This document shows, in pieces, positions 52,718-61,900 of a DNA stretch of 64,000 nucleotides (within the stretch, counting starts at the first letter, position 1; the number at the start of each line of letters is the position of its first letter). Source of the DNA: Balneola sp. (GTDB lineage: Bacteria > Bacteroidota > Rhodothermia > Balneolales > Balneolaceae); NCBI GenBank assembly GCA_028284195.1, contig JANQSE010000002.1, positions 558,001 through 622,000 on the forward strand, given 5' to 3'. Made by a program: the position numbers and the translations under genes. Under the pieces are notes generated by a model, which saw only the letters and a list, made by a program, of their open reading frames with translations, was not told where the DNA came from and did not search any database.

Positions 52718-54388
52718 ATGTCTAAGTTAGTTCACTATGATGTGGAAGCACGCGATGCACTAAAAAAAGGTGTTGATAAACTCGCCGATGCTGTTAAAGT
52801 TACATTAGGCCCGCGTGGACGTAATGTTGTAATTGAAAAATCATTTGGGGCACCAAAAATCACGAAAGATGGTGTTACAGTAGCAAAAGAGATCGAGCTT
52901 GCCGATAAAGTTGAGAATATGGGAGCTCAAATGGTGAAAGAAGTAGCTTCTAAAACCAACGATAATGCTGGTGACGGTACTACCACTGCTACGGTACTTG
53001 CGCAAGCAATTATTAGTGCAGGATTGAAAAACGTAACTGCCGGTGCCAACCCAATGGATCTTAAAACAGGTATCGACAAAGCGGTTGACGCCGTAGTTGT
53101 TGCCCTAGCCGGTGTTAAGATTGATATTGATAAAGACATCGAAAAATTAAAGCAGATAGCAACTATCTCAGCTAATGGCGATGAAGAAATCGGCGCAATG
53201 ATTGCCAACGCTTACGAGAAAGTTGGTAAATCAGAAGATGGTACATTTAACAACACGGGTGTTATCACTGTTGAAGAAGCAAAAGGAATTGAAACTACAC
53301 TTGAGACTGTGGAAGGTATGCAGTTCGACCGTGGCTACCTTTCTCCTTACTTCGTAACTGATTCTGAGAAAATGACTACGGAATTGGAAGATCCATACAT
53401 CCTTATCTTTGACAAGAAGATCTCTGCGATGAAAGACCTTCTTCCAATCCTGGAAAAAGTAGTGCAGTCCGGCAAGCCACTTTTAATTATTGCCGAAGAC
53501 ATTGAAGGCGAAGCATTAGCTACTTTGGTAGTTAATAAACTTCGTGGATCGCTTAAAATCGCAGCTGTAAAAGCTCCTGGTTTCGGCGACAGAAGAAAAG
53601 CAATGCTTGAAGACATTGCTATCCTAACTGGAGGAACTGTGATCTCGGAAGAGCGCGGGTATAAATTAGAAAACGCTACTCTTGATTTCTTAGGCCAGGC
53701 TGCTACCGTAAGTATCGACAAAGACAATACTACTATTGTTGATGGAGCAGGTAAAGCAGACGATATCAAAGCCCGTGTAAACCAGATCAAATCTCAGATC
53801 GAAACCACTACATCCGATTACGATCGTGAAAAACTTCAGGAGCGTCTTGCTAAGTTAAGCGGTGGTGTTGCGGTTCTTTATATTGGTGCTGCATCCGAAG
53901 TAGAAATGAAAGAGAAAAAAGACCGGGTGGAGGATGCACTTCACGCAACCCGCGCTGCGGTTGAAGAAGGTATTGTTCCTGGTGGCGGCGTAGCATTGCT
54001 TAGAACACTTGACGCTATTGAAAAGCTAAAAGGTGCAAACGAAGACGAAGCGGTTGGTTTCCAAATCGTGAAAAAAGCACTTGAATCTCCATTAAGAACC
54101 ATCTCTAACAATGCCGGTGTTGAAGGTGCTATTGTTGTACAGAAAGTTCTTGAAGGAAAAGCCGCTTTCGGTTACAACGCACGTACCGAAGTATATGAAG
54201 ATCTAATTAAAGCAGGTGTGATTGATCCTACCAAAGTTACCAGAGCAGCGCTTCAAAATGCAGCTTCTGTAGCAGGACTGTTGCTAACTACTGAGGCAGT
54301 AATCTCAGACAAGCCTGAAGAAGACAAAGGCGGCCCGGCTATGCCGGATATGGGAGGAATGGGAGGCGGAATGCCCGGAATGATGTAA
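52718..54388 (+). CDS. groEL: Chaperonin GroEL
   Basis: The 60-kDa chaperonin, 556 residues. The ATP motif [41 protein letters not shown], and the Gly-Met tail ([11 protein letters not shown]) are all present. It follows groES in one operon and ends 32 bases before a strong terminator. A single typical housekeeping copy by sequence. Confidence 0.98.
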   Translation: MSKLVHYDVEARDALKKGVDKLADAVKVTLGPRGRNVVIEKSFGAPKITKDGVTVAKEIELADKVENMGAQMVKEVASKTNDNAGDGTTTATVLAQAIISAGLKNVTAGANPMDLKTGIDKAVDAVVVALAGVKIDIDKDIEKLKQIATISANGDEEIGAMIANAYEKVGKSEDGTFNNTGVITVEEAKGIETTLETVEGMQFDRGYLSPYFVTDSEKMTTELEDPYILIFDKKISAMKDLLPILEKVVQSGKPLLIIAEDIEGEALATLVVNKLRGSLKIAAVKAPGFGDRRKAMLEDIAILTGGTVISEERGYKLENATLDFLGQAATVSIDKDNTTIVDGAGKADDIKARVNQIKSQIETTTSDYDREKLQERLAKLSGGVAVLYIGAASEVEMKEKKDRVEDALHATRAAVEEGIVPGGGVALLRTLDAIEKLKGANEDEAVGFQIVKKALESPLRTISNNAGVEGAIVVQKVLEGKAAFGYNARTEVYEDLIKAGVIDPTKVTRAALQNAASVAGLLLTTEAVISDKPEEDKGGPAMPDMGGMGGGMPGMM

Positions 54389-54420
54389 AATCGTTCAACC
54401 CATATATCTCAAACAGAATT

Positions 54421-54456
54421 AAAACCCTCGTTCATTTAGTTGAGCGAGGGTTTTTT
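54421..54456 (+). terminator. Rho-independent terminator of groESL
   Basis: AAAACCCTCGTTCA and TGAGCGAGGGTTTT pair with one G-T wobble around a 6-base loop, followed by six T. It separates the chaperonin operon from the sensor kinase gene. Confidence 0.93.
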
Positions 54457-54538
54457 ATTGAGAGAATTCAGCGAAAAATCTCATATTCCATCTTTCTTTA
54501 AATTTTTACTTATTGTGAAGGTATAAGCAATTAATCCT

Positions 54539-57502
54539 GTGCCAGGTTTTATTTCCATACTGCTCGCATTTCAGATGGTTCAACCTTACCCCGTAGAACG
54601 GTATGATGTTTCTTCCGGGCTTTCCAGCAATATTGTGTATGATATTTATCAGGATATAGATGACTATATATGGATTGCAACTGAGAATGGGCTAAACCGC
54701 TTTGACGCACATGAATTTGAGATATTCCGGCATGATACGAGCGATAGTTTGTCCATTTCCAGCAATGTAGTTCGGACGATACTGGAAGACAATGACAGGA
54801 ATGTATGGGTAGGCACGGCTAATGGATTAAACGTTTACAAGAGGGATGCGGATAAGTTCATTCGGTTTAGAGGAGTGCCAGGCTACGAGAAAGAAAGAGT
54901 TGATATCCAACATCTGTTTATTGGTGCAGAAGGAAATGTATGGTTTTCTCATCGAGGGCAGGGTATATGGAGGGTTGATGCGAAAGAGTTCACATTTCAT
55001 CAGACAAAAAAGGGCTGGTATTACAACAATTACATGTCTTCGGATGCAAATCAAACCATTTGGTACCAGGGCCATGAAGAGAGGCATCGGGTACTCGGTC
55101 GATACAATCATCAAACACAGCAATTTGAAGTGTTTAAATGGCCGGGAGAAGCTTTTCCATTCAAATTACATGTAGGTCAGAAATCCGGAAAAATATGGCT
55201 TGATGAGGATCTGTCTGGCTTAATTGACAATATAGAGATTGCAAAAGTACCCGATTTACCGGGGGATAATGTGCCTTATCAGTTATTAGAAGATAGAATG
55301 GGCAGGTTGTGGATCGGGACAGTTAATTACGGAGTGTATATCTATCACCCTGAAACGGGAAATATCGATCACTTAAAACTTGCACCAAAAGAAGGTGCAT
55401 TAAGTAATTACGTGCGCCGGTTATTTGAAGATAGATCAGGAAGGATCTGGATTGGAACAAGAGATGGCCTTTTTAAATACGATCCTCTTAAAAAACCATT
55501 TCAACATTTTGATCCGGCATCGGCACCTGGCTTTAAGGATCTGGAGTCGCTGGTTATGGGCATTAGCGAAAGGGAAGGAGAAGAAGGAATTTGGGCAGGT
55601 ATTTTTTCAGAGGGGCTGTTTTATACCGATTCAGATGTATTCGAATTAATGCCTTTCCCGTTTGAAAATGACCCTGCACATAAAGGCCCGGCAAATCAAA
55701 TATGGAGTATTTTTCATCACCAAAATCAACCAGGGTATTTATGGATTGGAACAAGTAATGGCTTGTACCAGTTTGACACGGTAAAAAAACAAAGTGTTCT
55801 TCTAACCTTGCCCCGCCGAGACTTCACCTCGCCGGTAGTCTTCTCTGTCATTAAAGCTGATGCGAATTCAGTATGGGCTGCAGGAGATGAAGATGTTTAT
55901 CAGGTTAATACAGAGACAGGAAAAGTACTAAAAACAATCAGCCTGAAATTATATAATAATCTATCTACTGTTCAAAGTTTATATCTCAGTGATGTTGGCC
56001 TCTTTATTGGTACAGAAGGAGAAGGCCTGGTTCTATACAACACACAAACCGAAAAACTAAAACAATTACATACCATTTATTCAGGAATGGAGGAGCTCTC
56101 AGGAGCTGCAATCTGGACAATGATTGGTGGCAAAGACAATACCCTATGGTTAGGCACAAGCAACGGCCTGTACCAGCTTGAAACTGAAAAAATGGCACTG
56201 GATCATCATGCGGTTACACAATCAGAAACAGGCCTTATCATATATAGTATTCTTGTAGATGATGAGAACCGGCTTTGGCTGGGCACCAATCTGGGATTAG
56301 CCATGTATAACCCAGAGAACAGGGATGCTCGTTTTTACAAGTTTGAAGGACAGAAAGAAGATTATAATCGAAGATCTGCAGTGGCAGATAAAAACGGCCG
56401 GTTTTGGTTTGGGATGAATCATGGCCTTAGGTGGTTTTATCCTTCAGAAATAAATGTAAACCCAATCATTCCTAAGGTGCACATTACCAAGGCAGATGTG
56501 TTTAGCAGGCAGGCAGAAGCAGTAATAGATTTAAGAGAAAAAGAATTGCTTAAGCTAAATAGAGAGAAAAATACTTTTGAATTGCATTTTACTGCTTTGA
56601 ATTACACTAACCCTAAGGAGAACCAATATCGGTATCGGCTTGATGGGTTAGATGAAGATTGGGTAGAAGCAGGGAACCTTAGATTTGCTCGTTATACTCA
56701 GGTTCCGCCCGGGCAATATGTATTTACTGTTCAGGCTTCGAACAATGATGGCATATGGAATACCGAAGGTGCTGCCTTATCTGTGTATGTGGCTCCTGAA
56801 TTTTGGCAGACCACCTGGTTTAAAATTTTGATTGTTCTGATACTTGGGTTGGCCCTCTGGTTGCTGTACCGTTACCGTGTAAATAAATTAATTGAAATGG
56901 AGCGGTTGAGACTGCGTATTGCCAGTGATTTGCATGACGAGATTGGAAGCGGGTTGAGTGGAATTGCACTTAGCAGCGACTTGTTGAATCGTCAATTAAA
57001 CCTGGAAGGGAAACCCTCAGATACTATTCAAAGAATAACTTCCAGTGCGCGAAGTTTAGCTAATTCACTGGAAGCTATTGTCTGGCTGATTGACCCTCAA
57101 AAAGACACGCTCGAAGAATTAGTGCTGAAACTAACATCTACTGCCAATGAACTATTGATTGATAAATCAGTGGAGTATCATATTGATATTGATGAGGGTA
57201 AAAAACAGCTGGTTCTTCCATCCGCATGCCGCAGGAACCTGTATTTATTAATTAAAGAAGCTATACACAACATTGCAAAGCACGCTGACGCACACATGGT
57301 TAGTATAAAGCTAAAGACAGGTAGAAAAGAGATGATCGTAGGAATCGAAGATGATGGGAAGGGATTTGATGTAACTACGATTTCACCAGGCAATGGATTG
57401 GAAACCATGAAAAGAAGGGCACAGGCACTAGGGTCTGCATGGTCATTACAATCTGAACCAGGGGCAGGCACTCAAATTAAATTGTCCGTAAAACTACCGT
57501 GA
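54539..57502 (+). CDS. Two-component propeller-domain sensor histidine kinase
   Basis: A 987-residue membrane kinase. The start is GTG, since an in-frame TAA lies just upstream; a short hydrophobic N-terminus (FISILLAFQMV) may export it. Residues ~20-640 are repeated Reg_prop blades (YIWIATENGLNRFD, NVWVGTANGLNVY, RIWIGTRDGLFKYD). A Y_Y_Y domain (~650-755) and one membrane helix (ILIVLILGLALWLLY) follow. The HisKA_3 helix has phospho-acceptor His in ASDLHDEIGSGLSG and the HATPase ends with DDGKGFD and GNGLETMKRRA. Its partner is the regulator directly downstream. The ligand is unknown. Confidence 0.9.
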   Translation: MPGFISILLAFQMVQPYPVERYDVSSGLSSNIVYDIYQDIDDYIWIATENGLNRFDAHEFEIFRHDTSDSLSISSNVVRTILEDNDRNVWVGTANGLNVYKRDADKFIRFRGVPGYEKERVDIQHLFIGAEGNVWFSHRGQGIWRVDAKEFTFHQTKKGWYYNNYMSSDANQTIWYQGHEERHRVLGRYNHQTQQFEVFKWPGEAFPFKLHVGQKSGKIWLDEDLSGLIDNIEIAKVPDLPGDNVPYQLLEDRMGRLWIGTVNYGVYIYHPETGNIDHLKLAPKEGALSNYVRRLFEDRSGRIWIGTRDGLFKYDPLKKPFQHFDPASAPGFKDLESLVMGISEREGEEGIWAGIFSEGLFYTDSDVFELMPFPFENDPAHKGPANQIWSIFHHQNQPGYLWIGTSNGLYQFDTVKKQSVLLTLPRRDFTSPVVFSVIKADANSVWAAGDEDVYQVNTETGKVLKTISLKLYNNLSTVQSLYLSDVGLFIGTEGEGLVLYNTQTEKLKQLHTIYSGMEELSGAAIWTMIGGKDNTLWLGTSNGLYQLETEKMALDHHAVTQSETGLIIYSILVDDENRLWLGTNLGLAMYNPENRDARFYKFEGQKEDYNRRSAVADKNGRFWFGMNHGLRWFYPSEINVNPIIPKVHITKADVFSRQAEAVIDLREKELLKLNREKNTFELHFTALNYTNPKENQYRYRLDGLDEDWVEAGNLRFARYTQVPPGQYVFTVQASNNDGIWNTEGAALSVYVAPEFWQTTWFKILIVLILGLALWLLYRYRVNKLIEMERLRLRIASDLHDEIGSGLSGIALSSDLLNRQLNLEGKPSDTIQRITSSARSLANSLEAIVWLIDPQKDTLEELVLKLTSTANELLIDKSVEYHIDIDEGKKQLVLPSACRRNLYLLIKEAIHNIAKHADAHMVSIKLKTGRKEMIVGIEDDGKGFDVTTISPGNGLETMKRRAQALGSAWSLQSEPGAGTQIKLSVKLP

Positions 57503-57567
57503 ATGAGGTATTTCATTTTGCATGGATTGTTATTAATTAATGCATGTTTGTTGATGCAATAAGCACT

Positions 57568-58206
57568 ATGAATAAGCCGCTTAACATATGGATTATTGAA
57601 GATGAGGAACTCTTGCGGGATTCCCTGGAGCAGTTAATCTCATCTACAGAAGGCCTCCAACTTGGGGTATCAGCTGGTTCAATGGAAGAAGCTCTTCAAT
57701 CCCTTGTAGTAAGTCATGCTCCTGATGTGATTCTTTCTGACATAGGTCTGCCAGGTATGTCTGGAATCGAAGGGCTTACTGAAATAAAGAAGCAATGGCC
57801 GGATGTTGAGATCATCATGCTAACGGTGTATGAAGATGATGAACGAGTTTTAAATGCCATAAAAGCTGGTGCGAGCGGATATCTTCTAAAACGAACCCCG
57901 GCTCCAAAAATACTGGAATCCATACACGAGGTAGTGGATGGAGGGGCACCGATTACATCATCTATTGCCCGAAAAGTGCTGCGGATTATGAGCCAGGCTC
58001 CTTCGGAAGCATTAAACCCCCTAACAAAACGCGAGACAGAAATACTCCGTCTTTTAGTAGAGGGGCACACTCATGAGTCTATTTCAAAACGGTTATTTAT
58101 CAGCCGTTTTACGGTGGGCACTCATGTAAAGAACATCTACAAAAAACTTCAGGTAACTAACCGAAGCACAGCAGTAGCTAAAGCCTTTCAGCAAGGGTTA
58201 GTTTGA
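57568..58206 (+). CDS. NarL/LuxR-type response regulator
   Basis: A ~212-residue regulator. The receiver domain has EDEEL (acidic pair), the phospho-acceptor in ILSDIGLPGMSG and the Lys in YLLKRT. The C-terminal HTH is PLTKRETEILRLLVEG through VGTHVKNIYKKLQV. It lies ~65 bases after the propeller kinase and is its likely partner. An ATG at 57544 is possible, but the one at 57568 (MNKPLNIWIIEDEE) fits family starts. Confidence 0.92.
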   Translation: MNKPLNIWIIEDEELLRDSLEQLISSTEGLQLGVSAGSMEEALQSLVVSHAPDVILSDIGLPGMSGIEGLTEIKKQWPDVEIIMLTVYEDDERVLNAIKAGASGYLLKRTPAPKILESIHEVVDGGAPITSSIARKVLRIMSQAPSEALNPLTKRETEILRLLVEGHTHESISKRLFISRFTVGTHVKNIYKKLQVTNRSTAVAKAFQQGLV

Positions 58207-58650
58207 TATATGAAGCCTATGAGTTTTCACAGAGCTTAGCACTTTTTTCTTTGTCATTCCTGCAGAAGTTAAGTAACCTGCCCCCGTTTTACCGGGATTC
58301 TATCTCGATTTTCAGGATTGGCAGGATTTTGTTGTTGGTGTATTACCTTCACCTTTCTCACGTAATTGCTTTTTTATTCCCACTCTACGATCAGGGAGGG
58401 AGACGCATCCGTACCATTCTTTCCCGCGTCTTTACGAGGAGTCCGGTAATTATTTAAGACTGGGATATTTATCGACGAAGTAATCTCCTTATGACAACCC
58501 TAGTTTTAATGAGGAACAGGCAGGGTGAAGTCAGAAAAAAGTCATCCAGAAGGAGCCAGGGCGACTGATGGATCCACACAATTCTGATCCAGACCGTTCC
58601 TTGATTGGACGGACAGGCATCCTTTACCTCTTCGGGGCTTCAGGAAAAGT

Positions 58651-58670
58651 CCCCTCTTGGGAGGGGGGGG
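58651..58670. repeat. CCCCTC/GAGGGG hairpin repeat
   Basis: CCCCTC-TTGG-GAGGGG is followed by more G and TTAGGGGTAGG. Units of this form recur between genes in many Bacteroidota genomes. It is non-coding. Confidence 0.55.
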
Positions 58671-58734
58671 TTAGGGGTAGGTTCGGTAGTGGCAATACTC
58701 ATGATCGGGCAGACCTGCCTATGCCGAATCCCGA

Positions 58735-58816
58735 ATTCGTTTGGGACTAAAGTCCCTGTTTTGTTTATGGTCTTGGCACTATCCGGTACATAAACAAGTA
58801 AGGACTTCAGTCCGTC
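58735..58816. repeat. REP-like paired palindrome (long imperfect inverted repeat)
   Basis: GGGACTAAAGTCCC (58743-58756) and GGACTTCAGTCC (58802-58813) are each self-complementary. The arms continue as TTTGTTTATG and CATAAACAA, so the whole 80-base unit is an imperfect inverted repeat. This resembles the REP/BIME units mobilised by RAYT (IS200-like) transposases; no transposase is in the window. Confidence 0.65.
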
Positions 58817-58966
58817 GCTCCTCATAAAATCCCAACATGAATTTTAGAATCCTATGGAAATCAAATCTCCCGAAAAAATACCAATAACACGGTATTGAAA
58901 GCCCCGCTTTTACGGATTATCTATATCTGCAAGTAATTCCACAATTCAAACTAAGGGAGTATCGGT

Positions 58967-61900
58967 ATGAATAGGTTAAGCATCTCTGAATGGGTTAGTC
59001 AGAATCGTTCTAATCTAAACTGGAAACATTGTGTAGTATTCGCTCTATTAATTGCTGCACCAGGAATGCAAGAAGTACAGGCACAATTTGCAGGGGGCAA
59101 CGGTACTCCGGAAGACCCATATCAAATCGAAACCTTTACCCAGTTAAATCGCATTCGAGATCATTTAGACTCTCACTTTATATTGTTATTTGATATTGAT
59201 ATGCAGGGTTCATGGATTCCTATTGGTACCGAAGAAGCACCTTTTACAGGTTCATTAAATGGAAATGGGAAGACAATAAAAGACCTTTCTATTTTCAACA
59301 CAGATTTACTAGAAAATGTTGGGTTGTTTGGAAAAACCAATGGTGCTTCAATTACTAATCTTAATGTAACTCTTGATGAAATACGTGGTTTTCATGATAA
59401 TGTAGGTGTCTTGGTAGGGTTTAGTGACAACTCTACAAACATCAGTTCTTGTAGGGTAAGTACTTCTTCTGATGGCGAGGGAAAGTTAGAAGGTTCTGAT
59501 AATGCAGGAGGATTGGTTGGATTTCAAGCCAATGGCTCTACTATCACAAAATCCAGGGCGGAAATAAAAAGTATTTTCACTACAGCTTCGAATGCAGGGG
59601 GCCTGGTTGGTCGTAGTTCTTCATCGACAATAACAAACAGTTATTCCAATGTACGGGTTAAAGCGACAACAAATGTAGGAGGCTTGATTGGTTTTAGTGA
59701 GTCTTCAACAGTAACCAATAGCTACTCAGTAGGAAAAGTAATTGGTTTTAGTACTACAGGTGGTTTTATTGGAAAGGTAAGTGGGACAAATGCAAATGTG
59801 GCAAAGATCTCTAACAGTTATTCTGCATCCAAAGTTAAGGCAGATACAGATAATGGAGTCGGATTATTTCTGGGTGCTTTATTTGGTGATACCGGGGGGT
59901 TACTCTTAGAATCCACCTCTTTTTTAGATTTCAGCGGTTTACCTGGAATTGGCGAAACTAATACTAATAAAATCAAGGCTTACAGCGGTATTAATGCAAC
60001 CTTGAACCGGTTAACCCAGGCAGAAATGCAGCAGCAAGCCTCATTCACAGGCTTCGATTTTATAGCGGTTTGGCAAATTAACGAAGGTTCCAGTTATCCT
60101 TTTCTCCGAGAAAATCCACAAACCCCGCCTCCGTTTGTTGAGATCATCCCGGAGTTTGCCGGAGGGGATGGTTCGCCCGGAAATCCATTCCAAATTGAGT
60201 TTCCTGAACAATTGGACAATATCAGGGATTACCCGGATTCCAGCTTTGTGCTGGTAGCAGATATCGACCTGGATACATTCCCTTTTAACCTGGGTGAAGG
60301 CTGGAATCCCGTTGGAATAGGCATAGGATTTCCTGCCATACCATTCACAGGCACTATTGACGGAGGCGGATATACCATTTCAAATCTTTATGTGAATACA
60401 ACTTCAAACGGTGCCAGTCTGTTAGGTTTTACTGAGAATTGCTCGGTACAAAATTTGAATTTTGAATATGCAACAGTGATGGGAGCCCAGAGAACGGGGA
60501 TACTTGCATCGCAATCCACGGGATGCGCTTTTGAAAACATTTCTGTTCGGGATCAAAGCTTCAATGCTCTTCCTAAAGCCGGCACTTTTTCAGCAAACGA
60601 AGTTGACTCATTAGACAATGTAGTTTCCGGAACCTTATACGTAGGGGGCTTAGTGGGCTATGTAATCAGCAGTACGTTCGATAGTGTTTTTGTAGAAGCC
60701 TCAGTCAGCAACTCCGGCACCGGAACCGGTGGTATTGCCGGCATCCTGTTGACTTCTTCAAGCATTACGAACAGCGCTTCTGCCGGCATAGTACAAAGCG
60801 AGGGCAATAGCACGGGAGGAATTGCCGGGGAAAACTTAACCTCATCATTAATCAGAAAGAGTTATTCAACATCCCAAATAGACGGAGGAAAACTATACTC
60901 CGGCGGGCTTGTCGGGAACAATAGCAATAGCGCAAGAATTGCTAATTCATACGCTTTAGGCTTTGTGAGTGGCAAACGAGACGTTGGGGGCCTGGTTGGC
61001 AGAAATAGAAATGCCGCCATAATTGATAGCAGCTACAGTGCAGGGCTGGTATCAGGAGATACAAATGCCGGAGGCTTAGCCGGTTCTAATAACAGCCAGG
61101 TGAACAACAGTTTCTGGAATACTCAAACTTCAGGCTTTGGTATTTCAGTGGGGGGAGCACCTTTCTCCGATGATGCTATGAAAGCACAAGATTCCCTGTC
61201 TACCCTGATCGATTTTACGAGCATTTGGACGATAACAGAAGGGTCAAGCTTTCCATATTTGCAATCGAATACCCCACTAACTCCACCCACATTAGATATT
61301 CCCCAGATATTTGCCGGAGGTACCGGAACGGCTGCAGATCCATATCAAATTTCTACTGTTTCTCATTTGAGCAGCGTCAGAAACTATCCGAATTCGAATT
61401 TTTCATTGCAAAATAACCTGAGCCTGGAGCCTTCAGATTATTCTGATGCAGAAGAAGGCTGGGTGCCCATTGGTTCGGAGTCTTTTCCATTCACCAAGAC
61501 CTTTACAGGAAATGATTTTACGATTTCAAATCTGTTTATCAATCGCGGGATATCGGATAATGTTGGGTTTTTTGGGTATGTAGAAAATGGCATGATTTCC
61601 AACCTGAATCTTGCCAACGTAAATGTAACCGGAAATAACAAAGTTGGAGGGCTTGTTGGATACCAGAATGGTGCCGGTGTGGAGCATAGTACCGTTACAG
61701 GTTCTGTAACAGGGGAAAATGACCGGGTTGGCGGCCTTGTAGGTAACCAGGAAGGTGCCACTGTTACACATAGTACGTTTAACGGTTCTGTTACGGGAGA
61801 TTTTTGGGTTGGCGGGCTCGTTGGTTTCCAGGGAGAGAACTCTTCAACAACAAATAGTTCTTCTGATGCGCTTGTGAATGGAACAGGTATTGTTGGAGGG

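Larger units (their letters stand above)
58207..58966. other. 760-base gene-free, repeat-rich spacer
   Basis: No credible gene. Short open frames here (for example 58203-58457) have unnatural composition and no family resemblance. The stretch contains TTTTCAGGATTGGCAGGATTTT, a type of short repeat seen in Bacteroidota intergenic regions, the CCCCTCTTGGGAGGGG hairpin and a REP-like pair. It looks like a landing zone of intergenic repeats ahead of the GLUG gene. Confidence 0.6.

Noticed and set aside
58203-58825. Short open frames in the spacer before the GLUG gene
   Set aside because: Composition is not protein-like and they run through intergenic repeats and hairpins.
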